This document shows, piece after piece, positions 33,001-38,029 of a DNA stretch of 64,000 nt. The DNA is from Ariolimax columbianus (lineage: Eukaryota > Mollusca > Gastropoda > Stylommatophora > Arionidae): assembly GCA_036924085.1 (NCBI GenBank), contig JAVGWX010000006.1:36693533-36757532 (forward strand), given 5' to 3'. The notes below the pieces were generated by a model. It ran no database searches and was not told where the DNA came from. It saw only the letters and a program-made list of their open reading frames with translations. Both the position numbers and the translations under genes were made by a program. The stretch's first letter is position 1; each line of letters starts with the position of its first letter.

Positions 33001-35719
33001 GAAAAGTAGATGCAGCACTTGCCTCTTACAGTAGAATTAGCCACATACGAGGGGTGCTCCGAAATTAATGCCTCCTATTTTATTCCATGAAAACCACAAC
33101 AGAAAAAAAGAGCATAATAACACTATTTGATAGAGCAATTTCTTGTCTTCGAAAAATCTATTTTTCAACATCGTCACTACCCTTAGCTATACATTTTCTC
33201 CAATGATGAACAAGAGCATGCATGTCACACTCGTAAAAATCTGCACCAGCGGAGGTGACCTACTGTTTCACCGTTGTTATGACTGCGTCGTTGCTAGGAA
33301 AATGTTGCACTCGCAGTCCATATTTCTTTGGACCAAACAGATGGAAGTCAGAAGGTGCGGTAGGACAGTCCAGCAAGACTGATAATGTGTTCAAAGTTGT
33401 ATTCAAACTGGTATGGGGCCTGGCTTTATCGTGTTGCAAAAGACAGGTTGTCTTCTTCACTAGCCTGACTATGTCAATTCAAGCCTTCAGCTTAGTTAGC
33501 GTCGCAATGTAATGGTCAGAGTTGATAGTTTGTCCAGGTTCTAGGAAATCAAGAAGGATTACTCCTTTCCCATTTCAAAAGACAGTGCACATCCCTTTAC
33601 TTGCTGAGAGCTGCGTCTGAACTTTTTCCTCGATGATGAATTCACATGTCATCACTCCATGGACTGCCGTTTTGACTCACCAGTGATGATGCTGTCCAAG
33701 AAACTGTCCCCTTCATCCTCATGATGGTTCAAGAGGTCATGACAAACTTGCATGCGATATTCTTTCTGTTCATGTGTGAAAATACGTGAGACCCACCTGG
33801 ACGCTGGTGTCAGGATCCGGCACAATATACTAACCAAGACCACTATCTCTCTTCCATGTAGCTTCCCAAGGACATAGGTTGTTTCCAAGACATTCTTGAT
33901 GACGAGATGTGGATTGACATGATTCCCATAGTAATGAGTGCCATGCAGATGAAACTAAGGAAGGCACAACTGCCTAGAGGATCAAGGTCCACCTTCATCA
34001 GCACGCTTGGGATGTGAGGAAAGCTACTACAACCTGCCACTTAATGTCCTTTTCAGGACACACACAAGATTAAACATACTCATTGTAGGCATTAAACAAC
34101 ATTACAGTGTCAATCCCCACCTCGTTGGCCAGACTGCGGTGACACAGCCTGTTATACAGTCCTAGATATTAGAAAATATTTTTTTAGTTAGAGAGTGGTG
34201 AATGCTTTGAATGCATTGCCACAGGAAGTAGTGGATGCAGGGACAATCAATGCATCCAAGAATAGATTGGATTCGCATAGTCTTTAGAGCAAGGAAATGT
34301 ATATGAAACCGGCTATATACCAACTACAGAGTCTTCTAAAAGAGTGTAAAGATGTATAGTTCAGTTGATGTTACTCTTCACTTCCCAGAGTTAAGAAAGA
34401 CAGAGCAGCAGAGAAAATAATGAAGAGAACTCCCCTGAAACTAGGCTGATAATCTAGTATAACAGAGCCACACTGAAGCTCTCTACAACAGAATCTGCCA
34501 TTTATGTGCTGACATAGTAGGAAAAGGTGCCCTATCTCTCGTCCATGTAGCTTTCCAAGGAAATAGGTTGTTTCCAAGACATTCTGGATGACAAAATGTG
34601 GATTGACATGATTCCCACAGTAATGAGTGTCGTGCAGATGAAACCAAGCAAGGCACAACTGCCTGGAGGACCTTGGTCCACCTTCATCAGCTCGCTCAGG
34701 AAGGGAGGCAAGCTACTGCAACCCACCACTTAACGTCCTTTTCAGGGCGCACAGAAGAGTAAACCTACTCAAACAAACAAAACAACAACATCTGAGTCAG
34801 CTAGGATAAGTGGTCATTACATGAAAAAACCCATGGCAGGCCCGATGTGTCAAAATAAGCATGGCATGACCTGAGCCTGGTATGTTGGCTTTGTAAATCA
34901 AGCTCAAAACACAGAGGCCATGTTCTGCCCCTGAAAGTCAAGGCCGAGAAAAGACTGCACCCCTCATAGAATCATAAACGGGGCCACCCGCAGATCACCC
35001 CATATTGTCTCCACTCCATCTATCTGCATGCTGCCTAGGATTCTGCCATCAACCATTGTCATAGATTGTCAGTGTGACAGAAGCTGGTTGCCTAGGCCGA
35101 TTACTTGACTTAGCTTATTGAAACAGCATCATAACTTGAAATTAAAAGGAAATATTTTCTTTTCATTCTTCTTTAGACATGTTCAGACACCAACTTAAGG
35201 GGCCAAATATGCAGCACAGTGAACAAGCTGACAGCAGCCAACAAATCATAGCTGACTGCTTGCATTAGGGTCAGCGAACCAGAGATGATCAAGACCCTAT
35301 TCCATCTTCAAGAGATAGCACTGGAAGCAGGCTGCTATAGTGTAGTCTGGCTAAGAGAATAGGAATCGCAGAGGGAAGGCAAACCTAGTCCCAAAAATTC
35401 CATGCTGAAACCGGATGTGTCCGGCCAAAAGGCACAGATATCGCAGCCTCACCACAAACTACAACACGTCTCAACATTCATTTCAAGACAATTGTAAGAA
35501 AGAAAGAAAGAAAATAAAGAAAAAAAGAAAGAAAAAAAGAATACCAAACATTTAAGTGGAAGATGCTTAACATAGATCATTTTGTTCATAAATGGTGATA
35601 CCTTTGCCTTCAAGGACAACAACCCTTGTCCCTGGGTCTTTCTTCTTTATGTTGAATGCTGCAGTTAGGCCTGATATGCCAGCCCCAACCACAATGACAT
35701 CAAAAACATTCTCTGCCAT
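1..35719 (-). CDS. Flavin-containing amine oxidase (MAO family), exons 1-8, 3' end outside window
   Basis: FAD-dependent oxidation of an amine substrate is the expected reaction from family knowledge; the exact substrate cannot be told. Coding exons on the minus strand are 35602-35719, 32325-32412, 29113-29287, 24280-24394, 4397-4554, 3489-3578, 1940-2027 and 1-20 (partial). All junctions are GT-AG and phases match throughout (1,0,0,1,0,0,1 with exon 2 ending on two bases), giving 284 residues of a family usually near 500. Exon 1 has the dinucleotide-binding VGAGISG followed by VVVLEGK; exon 2 continues with DRVGGRT and WDLGGQWVGR, both hallmarks of the family. Later exons carry ELGLNTYPQF, the SDIP segment, AAEWDAMSL, the QISFLYYILY region and GGAQQISQKLVEHVG, then VVLAMPP. 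The C-terminal FAD-contact and substrate-cage region would lie left of position 1. Intron 4 is about 19.7 kb and holds the giant minisatellite. No stop or frameshift was seen in the exons, so it looks functional. Confidence 0.93.
265..718 (-). mobile_element. Family A repeat, copy 1, with internal minisatellite
   Basis: Family A is a ~340-bp interspersed repeat. In its presumed sense it starts GCGCATGAGCTGCAGTGG and ends GGTTTGGTAGCGGGAGATTG plus a GAA-rich or AAGCCAAGCC tail. This copy reads in reverse (CCAAGCCCTGAACAGGGCTT ... CTCAGCGTCTTGATCC). It is longer than others because a 25-bp stretch has been amplified about seven times at 449-620. Confidence 0.85.
449..620. repeat. 25-bp tandem repeat within family A copy 1
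   Basis: Seven copies of TTCTCCTTAGTCAGTCTG followed by CCCTCCC; the last is shortened. Other family A copies have this segment once, so the array arose inside this insertion. Confidence 0.92.
769..1112 (-). mobile_element. Family A repeat, copy 2
   Basis: Complete reverse-oriented copy beginning with a CTTCTTCATCTTCTTC tail and ending ACTGCTCAGCATATTGAC. The string TATTGAGTCAGATTGTAT flanks it on both sides (about 736 and 1203) and copy 1 precedes it, so copies 1 and 2 may descend from a local tandem duplication. Confidence 0.85.
1113..1835. other. Amine oxidase intron 7 remainder, nothing recognised
   Basis: AT-rich near 1113-1340, then mixed sequence with short meaningless open frames on both strands. 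No exon, repeat family or tandem array was recognised. Confidence 0.5.
1940..2027 (-). CDS. Amine oxidase coding exon 7
   Basis: Twenty-nine codons plus one base: TESEVVVSTATGWTGRASF then VVLAMPPKAI. The run VVLAMPP matches the conserved (V/I)-(I/V)-x-A-(V/I/M)-P-P strand that follows the FAD domain. The acceptor is ctcttgcag, the donor ATAG|GTACAA. Confidence 0.9.
2110..2430 (-). mobile_element. LINE 3'-end fragment
   Basis: On the minus strand the frame 2191-2475 reads WGNLAQNHSTWKSAVTNGVE and further on VDYVCQSFHRTWLDQS. This matches the C-terminal tail of the LINE copy at 61615-62480 (WGNLAKNCSTSKGAV ... CVYQSCHRTFDARIGL). Truncated and decayed. It lies in amine oxidase intron 6. Confidence 0.7.
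2535..2885 (+). mobile_element. Family C repeat, copy 1
   Basis: Family C is a ~330-bp repeat starting near TTTAATGCCCACAATGAGTA and ending CAGTATGTTTTGCCTGACC. This copy contains ATGCTGATGAAGGTTGA, the CACTACGGGGATC segment and the terminal GATCAGCATGTTTTGCC. Five copies occur in the window in both orientations. I cannot identify a polymerase III head, so its class is uncertain. Confidence 0.75.
2935..3172 (+). mobile_element. Family B tRNA-derived SINE, copy 1
   Basis: The tRNA-like head reads GACGGCGTGGGCTAGTAGTT (A box) and a decayed B box (GGGTGCCCCATG where other copies have GGTTCGATCCC). The body has CACCGGCCATTACCCCGGGG, and an A-rich tail ends it. Older than the two right-hand copies. 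Confidence 0.85.
3300..3425 (-). mobile_element. Family E tRNA-headed SINE fragment
   Basis: On the minus strand it reads GGTGGCCTAGGGGGTTGG (A box) and CCAGGTTCAAATCTC (B box), spaced as in a tRNA. Truncated after the head. Confidence 0.6.
3489..3578 (-). CDS. Amine oxidase coding exon 6
   Basis: Exactly 30 codons, GGAQQISQKLVEHVGEDNVL then LGDPVASIQQ. This is the G-G-x-Q-x-(I/V)-(S/A) FAD-domain return strand with the following V-x-L-x-x-P-V element, highly typical of the family. The acceptor is ttgtttag, the donor CAG|GTAAAC. Confidence 0.93.
3617..3790. repeat. 29-bp tandem repeat, about 6 copies
   Basis: The unit is AGTGAATGATCAAGAATC followed by TTAGCCGGCAC, with point variants. It lies in amine oxidase intron 5, within 40 bp of exon 6. 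Confidence 0.9.
3845..4150 (+). mobile_element. Family E-related SINE body
   Basis: It shares CAGCTGTAAAT-x-AGTACCTGACA and the terminal AAGGCCTTGGTCAAGAAC plus (CAAA)n-rich tail with the copy at 41672-42150. The tRNA-like head is hard to see, although GCCAGGGTTTTAAATCTCAG may be the B box. Confidence 0.55.
4397..4554 (-). CDS. Amine oxidase coding exon 5
   Basis: Two bases complete Gly, then 52 codons from ARAAIVAAVRCILGCEPSQ to FTAQEWKIQ. The hydrophobic ISFLYYILYVSMAGGI block matches the substrate-domain helix of amine oxidases. The acceptor tatatttcag and donor CAG|GTGACG flank it. Phase 1-to-0 continuity with exon 4 supports joining them over the 19.7-kb intron. Confidence 0.9.
4645..4996 (-). 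mobile_element. Family A repeat, copy 3, with 14-bp target duplication
   Basis: Full-length reverse copy flanked by CAGCCACAAATTTG (4631-4644) and CAGCAACAAATTTG (4997-5010), one mismatch. These define the family ends: an AAGCCAAGCC-type 3' tail on the left and GGATCAAGATGCTGAGC on the right when read in reverse. Confidence 0.88.
5011..5480 (+). mobile_element. Decayed LINE C-terminal fragment
   Basis: Scattered frames read FDKDISHRKEVVGSALIALN, VYADQTQRGSVLPKEQLSEV, ISLRENFQNADIHH and HVVRINHNRWMRRV. Together these resemble the post-polymerase region of LINEs (thumb, I-S-L-R-D-K-x-x-N-x-D-I, G-H-V-x-R-x-x-x-x-R-W). Stops and frameshifts are numerous. Confidence 0.65.
5970..8097 (-). mobile_element. 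5'-truncated LINE with 12-bp target duplication
   Basis: The 12-bp sequence TGGTGGCAATAT occurs at 5958-5969 and 8098-8109 and brackets the element. The 3' end (at 5970) is a short (GA)n tail, as in LINEs that end in microsatellites. The 5' end is cut inside the region just after the endonuclease; the frame is open from about 8090 (RLRRIYKG...) into the reverse transcriptase ORF. Orientation is the same as the amine oxidase gene. Its upstream edge is only about 15 bp from the minisatellite. Confidence 0.92.
5979..7994 (-). CDS. LINE reverse transcriptase (ORF2 type, N-terminal endonuclease missing)
   Basis: A 671-residue open frame. The N-terminal 150 residues are charged and helical. The reverse transcriptase follows, with ARVYHMLCKQIW, fingers motif NYRTIALISHTSKIL (243-257), QAGFRKDRGTRDH, motif A FIDYTKAFDTV (311-321), motif B GVRQGCILSP (369-378), and motif C reading YAED (416-419) where active enzymes have YADD. 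The C-terminus carries FEYLGSRIDKNGD, AAYGCEAWM, KYFGHIKRHN and the basic RGRGRPRRRW typical of endonuclease-type LINEs. The frame has no stop, yet the catalytic Asp-to-Glu change and the missing endonuclease argue that this copy cannot move by itself. The listed start is a TTG; the true ORF began upstream of the truncation. Confidence 0.92.
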   Translation of the reverse strand: MLAIQEKMTSEELTSYARKILISTAKEMIPKILHKTQSYITDETQKLIAERQQLKQMGSKGTNTAYKNCARKIRREIRKDKRRYIVETCKDIENLQQQGKERDAFKAIRTLTREFRLVPHVINDEEDNTLTETKDILNRWREYCRTMYGDSTKRSVTILPKDEKEPEPTLEEVRSAIKSLKKGKSPGCDDIPAELIQAGGEACARVYHMLCKQIWHSAEWPEAWKKSIYIPLSKKGNLKLCTNYRTIALISHTSKILLRILLRRIEKRFESEIHVVQAGFRKDRGTRDHIFNLRNIYEKCREFNVDLYTCFIDYTKAFDTVKHQNLWRIMKELGFPLHIVHLIETLYQDQQAAVRVSGQTSDWFAVQKGVRQGCILSPYLYNIYAECIMRNVREDENIESFDPFTIGGYEIPELRYAEDTVILSRSAEGLEQLLSAVNGHSKDQNLFININKTKIMTTDKTQCQHKFTVGGEEIDQVTHFEYLGSRIDKNGDCSKEIRRRLAMAMQRLNSLKKLWQGTNKTIKVKVLRACVFPVAAYGCEAWMITKTSRQRIESFESKCYRKILRIPWTEKRTNVDIRQELSIEENWFINSILARKCKYFGHIKRHNGLERTVMEGMVPDKRGRGRPRRRWHQDIQECLSMTVAEAGVLARERVSFRQTVMGATFYKGHAT
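8546..12430. repeat. ~2.9-kb higher-order duplication inside the minisatellite
   Basis: The variant strings at 8546-8800 and 9244-9522 recur at 11427-11654 and 12152-12430 (shifts about 2881 and 2908). The first is found a third time at 16400-16789 (shift 7854, the sum of 2.9 and 5.0 kb), which shows nested rounds of duplication. Confidence 0.8.
9600..19100. repeat. Tandem ~5-kb higher-order duplication inside the minisatellite
   Basis: The order of variant units in about 9.6-14.2 kb recurs in about 14.6-19.1 kb. Landmarks: 9683-10000 matches 14697-15014 (shift 5014), 10833-11165 matches 15804-16136 (shift 4971), 11798-12133 matches 16796-17131 (shift 4998), and 12985-14115 matches 17904-19034 (shift 4919). 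The changing shift shows gains and losses of a few units after duplication. Identity of translated variant order is nearly complete over more than 1 kb. Confidence 0.85.
18755..20400. repeat. ~1.3-kb higher-order duplication inside the minisatellite
   Basis: The variant order at 18755-19092 recurs at 20063-20400 (shift 1308) and is also seen at 13836-14173 (shift 4919). The duplicated block includes the diagnostic units with a missing segment (TGTGTGTTCATTCTG) and the GCGTATTC units. Confidence 0.8.
21770..22185. repeat. Homogenised TTTGTTCATTC unit block near right end of array
   Basis: About 16 consecutive 25-bp units carry GTTTGTTCATTC instead of GTTTGCTCATTC, with hardly any of the 31-bp units that break up the rest of the array. 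This looks like a recent local amplification of one variant. Confidence 0.75.
22512..22800. other. Right flank of minisatellite, no feature recognised
   Basis: AT-rich intronic sequence. The array ends within a 31-bp-type unit (CTGACTGTGTATTCAATTAA) and unique sequence begins abruptly. Confidence 0.5.
22805..23050 (-). mobile_element. RNase H-type LINE C-terminal fragment
   Basis: The minus-strand frame reads SLGPESEVDNQRSFFF and, after a duplicated segment, IQIQHKLHHQDKICLM. It is the same protein tail as plus-strand 42930-43020 (GPESEVDDRRSFFLTIIQIQ). A 13-15 bp direct duplication (GATTATAGTGAAAAAG) sits at 22883-22910. Confidence 0.7.
23215..23480 (+). mobile_element. Family F SINE, diverged copy
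   Basis: It shares GTGCAGGATTTTTTTATGATC, GACCCAGCC, TGGAAGTAAAGGTAGTCGG and ACCTAACACCATAT with the copies at 41336 and 48420. The tRNA-like head is badly decayed. Confidence 0.7.
24280..24394 (-). CDS. Amine oxidase coding exon 4
   Basis: Thirty-eight codons plus one base, from LDRFQAQLSV to AYMNKTLYSK. I chose the acceptor ttcacag over an upstream tttgtag because only the former keeps phase 0 with exon 3 and yields FMTKLDRF, as expected of the family. The motif AAEWDAMSL corresponds to the conserved A-x-x-W-D/D-x-M-T/S segment. The donor is AAAG|GTGAGG. The next exon lies almost 20 kb away, across the minisatellite. Confidence 0.88.
24800..25140 (-). mobile_element. LINE C-terminal fragment (GHVMRM type)
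   Basis: The minus-strand frame reads AGHVMRMLVNCIPKELMCGE then QKVGLRLLVDGHKKCFKNSL and AWRRTTSDSSIAEECL. This is the G-H-V-x-R-M ... G-x-x-K-x-F-K-D-x-L-K tail common to several LINE clades. The RG-rich hinge has mutated. Confidence 0.7.
25140..25425 (+). mobile_element. Family A repeat, copy 4
   Basis: Sense copy from TAGCCTGCGACTCATAGCTT to a GCTGAAGAAGAAGAAGAAAG tail. Somewhat diverged. Confidence 0.75.
25815..25965 (+). mobile_element. Family A repeat, copy 5, 3'-truncated
   Basis: Only the 5' half is present: GAATGAGCTGACAGCAGCC to GGTGGCCCTAGAAATAGACT. Confidence 0.75.
26080..26345 (+). mobile_element. CR1-like LINE 3' fragment
   Basis: The frame ending at 26282 reads IRKYFFSQRVVNTWNALPQE and INAFKNKLDAHSF, the C-terminus typical of CR1/L2-group reverse transcriptases. 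It is followed by a 3' UTR (TTTTAGAGCAAGGTAATGTA) shared with copies at 34165 and 44393. Confidence 0.82.
26385..28240 (+). mobile_element. Decayed LINE split by a mariner insertion
   Basis: The left part (26385-26953) reads VRQGCLLSATLFNLLLEK (motif B), LADDIN (motif C region), FKHLGSIIGVEGNKAELNTR and FSIYLYECEAWT. The right part (28125-28240) carries the 3' end ACAGATGGTTCATAACATAG-TGAGATGTGATG, matching 58430-58470. The mariner at 26954-28124 separates them. Same family as 55930-58510. Confidence 0.8.
26954..28124 (+). mobile_element. Decayed mariner transposon with matching terminal inverted repeats
   Basis: The left end AGGCCTGCTAAAAATGTATC and the reverse complement of the right end AGGTCTGTTCAAAATGTATC agree at most positions. 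In between, fragments of a mariner transposase occur in order: IRKIQQAFGNDVM, SRNDKVIENS, INIGLIHSILTKDLAM, ITGDELWVYGYAQ, KEYCLEVIHRLRKAVQ and the final FQQWWDRWEKCVKA-like region. Several stops and frame changes show it is dead. Its length of 1.17 kb is a little short for a mariner. Confidence 0.88.
28241..29110. other. AT-rich part of amine oxidase intron 3, nothing recognised
   Basis: Low-complexity AT-rich sequence without open frames of note or known repeats. Confidence 0.5.
29113..29287 (-). CDS. Amine oxidase coding exon 3
   Basis: One base completes Arg, then 58 codons follow: SQVHIIKLLEELGLNTYPQF through SDIPNLSLLALLDLHWFMTK. Helix LLEELGL followed by TYPQF and the SDIP element fits the region after GGQWVG in MAO-like proteins. 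The acceptor is ttcttaccag, the donor AAG|GTAACA. Confidence 0.9.
29397..29645 (-). mobile_element. Family A repeat, copy 6, diverged
   Basis: Reverse copy recognised by TTTCCCTATTTGATACC, AAGCCAGCCTGCATGG and the final CAGCTATCAGTCGCTGGCTG. It lacks the GGTTTGGTAG end. Confidence 0.65.
30001..30330 (-). mobile_element. Family A repeat, copy 7
   Basis: Reverse copy from TTCATTCTCAAACTCCTGC to CACTGCTCAGCATCTTGATG, nearly full length. Confidence 0.85.
30422..30592 (-). mobile_element. Family D SINE body fragment
   Basis: Matches the copy at 47938-48175: CCCATAGCAGACACTGCTG, GGATGAAGTGTT, CCGGTTCCCTTCCTTGCTG and CTAGAGCATACC. The tRNA-like head present in the other copy is missing. Confidence 0.6.
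30731..31511 (+). mobile_element. Internally deleted mariner (GTAATGCC-type ends)
   Basis: The left end AAGTGCTGCTCAGAAAGTAA and the right end, whose reverse complement is AAAGATTGCTGAAAAGGTAA, form inverted repeats next to TA dinucleotides. The plus frame 31075-31317 reads ELHDRPWTGHHSTATSPDML and VMAIVYDLGYSNLCTRWIPQ, the DNA-binding half of a mariner transposase. The catalytic half is deleted, leaving about 780 bp. Confidence 0.82.
31560..32285 (+). mobile_element. Decayed RTE-like LINE 3' part with triplicated end
   Basis: Broken plus frames read STYLGQTITEDARNEREIKT, RIAMTKKGFKEK and LTSKDIRIELRKRIIATHI. The end, AGGACTGATCAACCAGA followed by GATGATGA, is repeated about three times at 32080-32285 with a ~64-bp period. 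The element at 63375-64000 is related (TYLGQTITEN-like, same AGTCCTAGGACTGGTCAAC end). Confidence 0.75.
32080..32285. repeat. ~64-bp repeat, three copies, from a LINE 3' end
   Basis: Each copy has GAGGATAGGATCAAATTGAG, AGACATACTCAGACAAC and CCAGTCCCAGGACTGATCAA. The last copy shows the most changes. It ends 40 bp from amine oxidase exon 2. Confidence 0.85.
32325..32412 (-). CDS. Amine oxidase coding exon 2 (RVGGRT / GGQWVG)
   Basis: With one base from exon 1 this reads DRVGGRTLTVPLVSSKG and then TDHWDLGGQWVG, ending on two bases of an Arg codon. RVGGRT and GGQW are the two most conserved N-terminal motifs of flavin amine oxidases. The acceptor is tctttaag, the donor CAG|GTGAGA. Confidence 0.92.
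32651..32949 (+). mobile_element. Family A repeat, copy 8
   Basis: Sense copy from GAATGAGATGACAGCAGCCA to GGAAGAATGATGAAGAAG. Confidence 0.8.
33046..33837 (-). mobile_element. Decayed mariner, 3' half
   Basis: The right-hand inverted repeat ACGAGGGGTGCTCCGAAATT lies at 33046. Minus-strand frames then read DSIITGESKRQSME, KGVILLDFLEPGQTINSDHY, KKTTCLLQHDKARPHTS, APSDFHLFGPKKYGLRVQHF and VTSAGADFYEC. These include the second and third catalytic regions of mariner transposase. The 5' half ends where a family C copy starts at 33838. Stops interrupt it. Confidence 0.88.
33838..34160 (-). mobile_element. Family C repeat, copy 2 (plus a short inverted piece)
   Basis: Reverse copy from CACTATCTCTCTTCCATG to GTAGGCATTAAACAACATT. 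At 34110-34160 a short plus-oriented family C piece (CCCCACCTCGTTGGCCAGA) follows, forming an inverted arrangement. Confidence 0.7.
34165..34365 (+). mobile_element. CR1-like LINE 3' fragment, copy 2
   Basis: Starts GATATTAGAAAATATTTTTT and continues through the SQRVVN-coding segment, here with stops, to the shared 3' UTR GAGCAAGGAAATGTATATGA. Confidence 0.8.
34500..34785 (-). mobile_element. Family C repeat, copy 3
   Basis: Reverse copy with TTGACATGATTCCCACAGTA, CACCTTCATCAGCTCGCTC and GCGCACAGAAGAGTAAACC. Highly similar to copy 2, 650 bp to its left. Confidence 0.75.
34830..34925 (-). mobile_element. Family E SINE head fragment
   Basis: It contains GCATGACCTGAGCCTGGTAT and a following TTGTAAATCAAGCTC, the reverse of the tRNA-like head at 41690-41740. 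Weakly preserved. Confidence 0.5.
35197..35540 (+). mobile_element. Family A repeat, copy 9
   Basis: Sense copy from GGCCAAATATGCAGCACAGT to CATTTCAAGACAATTG, followed by an (AAAG)n tail. It inserts 60 bp downstream of amine oxidase exon 1, inside intron 1. Confidence 0.82.
35602..35719 (-). CDS. Amine oxidase coding exon 1 (FAD-binding loop)
   Basis: Thirty-nine codons plus one base, beginning MAENVFDVIVVGAG and ending VVVLEGK. The Rossmann glycine pattern GAGISG and the acidic residue of VVVLEG match the first beta-alpha-beta unit of amine oxidases. The donor reads AAAG|GTATCA. The ATG was chosen because it directly precedes the FAD motif at normal family distance. An in-frame upstream stretch is preceded by a pyrimidine-rich acceptor (AG at 35733-35734), so an untranslated 5' exon probably lies further right; I could not locate it. 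Confidence 0.9.
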
Positions 35720-35732
35720 TTCACAGGTGATT

Positions 35733-36980
35733 CTAAAACAAACAGATGACTTTTTATACAAAAGAACTTGAGTTTAAAAAATAATAACATGGTAAAAATT
35801 AGTGAATTAAACCAATAAGAAACAAACCAGAAAATAATAAGATTAATAATGATTTAGTTATCTATTTCCTTAAAGCTGAAATATGTTGAATTTATTTATA
35901 GGTTTATCTAACATTTACTGTCATAAAGATTATTAGGTGAAGGAAATGAAAATCATGAAAACCTTTAAAGCTCTTTGTGAGCACAGGTCTACATCGAGTT
36001 CTCTTGTCCAATGGCATCTATTACAATTCTCTTCAAGTCATTCTCTTCCATATGGGTGCATGTTTTATTTTGGTTGTCTTACTATATTTAAAAATGTTCC
36101 ATATACCAAATAAAATACAGAGATTTTGCTAGGTAAATAAAGGCAAGTCAGCAGTGCAGTTCCTTTTCAGTTTTTTCTGCCTATAGTGAGGGTAGAGTAG
36201 GGAGAAGGATCCCAAATTTGTTATGAAGTGTGACAAGAGGGAAAGGGAAGTGTGACAAGAGGGAAAGGGAAGTGTGACAAGAGGGAAAGGGAAGTTGGAG
36301 AAATATGATGAACTATGATTTTTAAAATGTTGTTTTGCAGATATAGCGCCCTAGTTGGCATTAAATTAACTTTTCATAACTTCAAAATATGTTTTAAAGA
36401 GGAGGGGATTAAGAGACTTGAACCATTTGTACTTTAGGATGAGGGGAGGAGGATTTTGCAGTTGATTGTTTGTGATGAAACAGAGTGGAATTACTAAAAT
36501 TTGGCAATGTCATATTTGAACCAACTCCTTTATTAGCCCTCTGAACATTCTTCTATCTGGAATTATTGAGTTATATTTTCTATTAATGCAATTAGCCCAT
36601 ATTTGTTTATGTTTATGTAGCTTCAAATTTCAAAGTTATGACAAGAGACAACAAATTTGTTTAGCATCTAAGAGCCATGTAAAAAATTGTAGGAGCCAGG
36701 TAGAGTGCTGAAGGAGAAGGATGTACCGCGACAAATGGTGAGAGTAAATATGACACTGCTCCGGAAATGGTAGGCACCATAGCAACATTTCTAGGTGACA
36801 TGGCCACCAGGATTTGTCATGTCCTGAGGTATGAGGCAGTTAGCCCCATAAATTAACCCTCTTTAGTCTCTTCTTATGACATGTATGGCAGGTTACTAGT
36901 CTTTGCTTCCAGTTCAAGACCCTGTAACACATGGGAAAAGTTTGAGAAAGGAAGAAAGCATATACACAAGAGTGGGGGTG
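35733..36980. other. AT-rich region upstream of amine oxidase exon 1
   Basis: No gene or repeat family was recognised apart from a 22-bp triplet repeat at 36227-36295. A 5' untranslated exon and the promoter of the amine oxidase should lie here or further right but cannot be pinned down. Confidence 0.5.
36227..36295. repeat. 22-bp tandem repeat, three copies
   Basis: AAGTGTGACAAGAGGGAAAG plus GG, repeated three times without change. Confidence 0.9.
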
Positions 36981-36984
36981 CATA

Positions 36985-37150
36985 CCGAAGTGTTTAGTGG
37001 CATGGCTCACAAACCAAACGTGCATATGTTTAGATTGACGAACCGCAAGGTCGTACCCCTATGGGAAATGAACCCATTTTTAAAATGTGTACTGAAATCT
37101 GATACATTGAGCCATAAGGTGCAAAATACAGTACAACACATGTCATCTTA
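36985..37150 (+). mobile_element. Family B SINE, diverged copy
   Basis: TAGTGGCATGGCTCACAAACC and the end ACATTGAGCCATAAGGTGC-AAAATACAG correspond to the head and tail of the family B copy at 2935. The middle is altered. Confidence 0.5.
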
Positions 37151-37289
37151 GGATCACTCTGCCAAAGACTAAATGTAAAATTTGTACAGAGACTTTTAAT
37201 GACAGAAACAATGTAGATAGAGAATATCATAAGCCCTTAACATTATGGAAAAGCTGTCACTGTGTAAGCTGTCAAGGCCATTTCAAAAC

Positions 37290-37650
37290 TTTTCAAATCA
37301 AACAAAATGTATGCATAGTTGTTTTTGCTATTCTGAGCATTGTTCTCTTTGTTTCTGAGGGAGATGATATTATTTTACTTGGTACTGAGAGATGAATCAA
37401 TCTTTTCCAGTTGCAGTCTATGACCTTCTTTGGTAATTTGATCATTGTTCCTTCTTTTCTTGATTCCTGTGGCACTCTCTCTGTGTCAATAGTGGTTTAT
37501 ATATTTGGATTCCTATTCAGGTGCTGTTTTAAAGAGTTCTGAGTTAATCTTGTCATGACTTGGGGTATTTCTTTCCTTCAGTACTTTGATAGCTATGATG
37601 ACCAAAATTGTGTGATTTTATGTGTGAACAATCTCTCTTAGTAGTATCTG
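37290..37650 (-). mobile_element. LINE reverse transcriptase fragment (fingers region)
   Basis: On the minus strand the frames read IIAIKVLKERNTPSHDKINS, ELFKTAPE and EGTMIKLPKKVIDCNWKRLI then HLSVPSKII. This is the K-x-x-K-A-P-G-x-D ... I-I-K-L-P-K-K-G-D-x-x-x-C-x-N-(W/Y)-R-x-x-x-L-L-S-V-P-x-K segment of LINE polymerases. Confidence 0.75.
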
Positions 37651-38029
37651 CATCTTCTCCGTGTCAGAACCGTTAAGTATTCTTCACATGAATTATAAAT
37701 GTCACTCTGGAAAACGTCTTTATAAGTAAGTATAATGGGCAATGACAGAATCGATTACAAAACACCTTGAAAAAGTTATTGTATTTCTTCATGTTAAATA
37801 TTGTAAAATACGATACAAAGTGTACGTTTGTCTCTGTGGAGAATATAAACTTTAGTGACTAAAGTTTAGTCTATTACAAATTGTAGTGTGCAATCTAAGT
37901 AGTATGTCTAAGCATATGTAATGTACATCTTAGTTTATTTAATGCGTGAATGAGTTCATGACAGTGATTTACTAAGGCTCCATGATTCTATGAATTGAGA
38001 AAGCTTAGTTCCAGATCAGCTGTCAGATA
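37651..38029. other. No recognised feature
   Basis: AT-rich sequence between two LINE fragments, without coding or repeat signal that I can see. Confidence 0.45.

Noticed and set aside
34930..35100. Candidate amine oxidase exon 2 on the minus strand (DGRILGSMQIDGVETIWGD)
   Set aside because: Only superficial resemblance to RVGGRT; the true exon with RVGGRT and GGQWVG is at 32325-32412.
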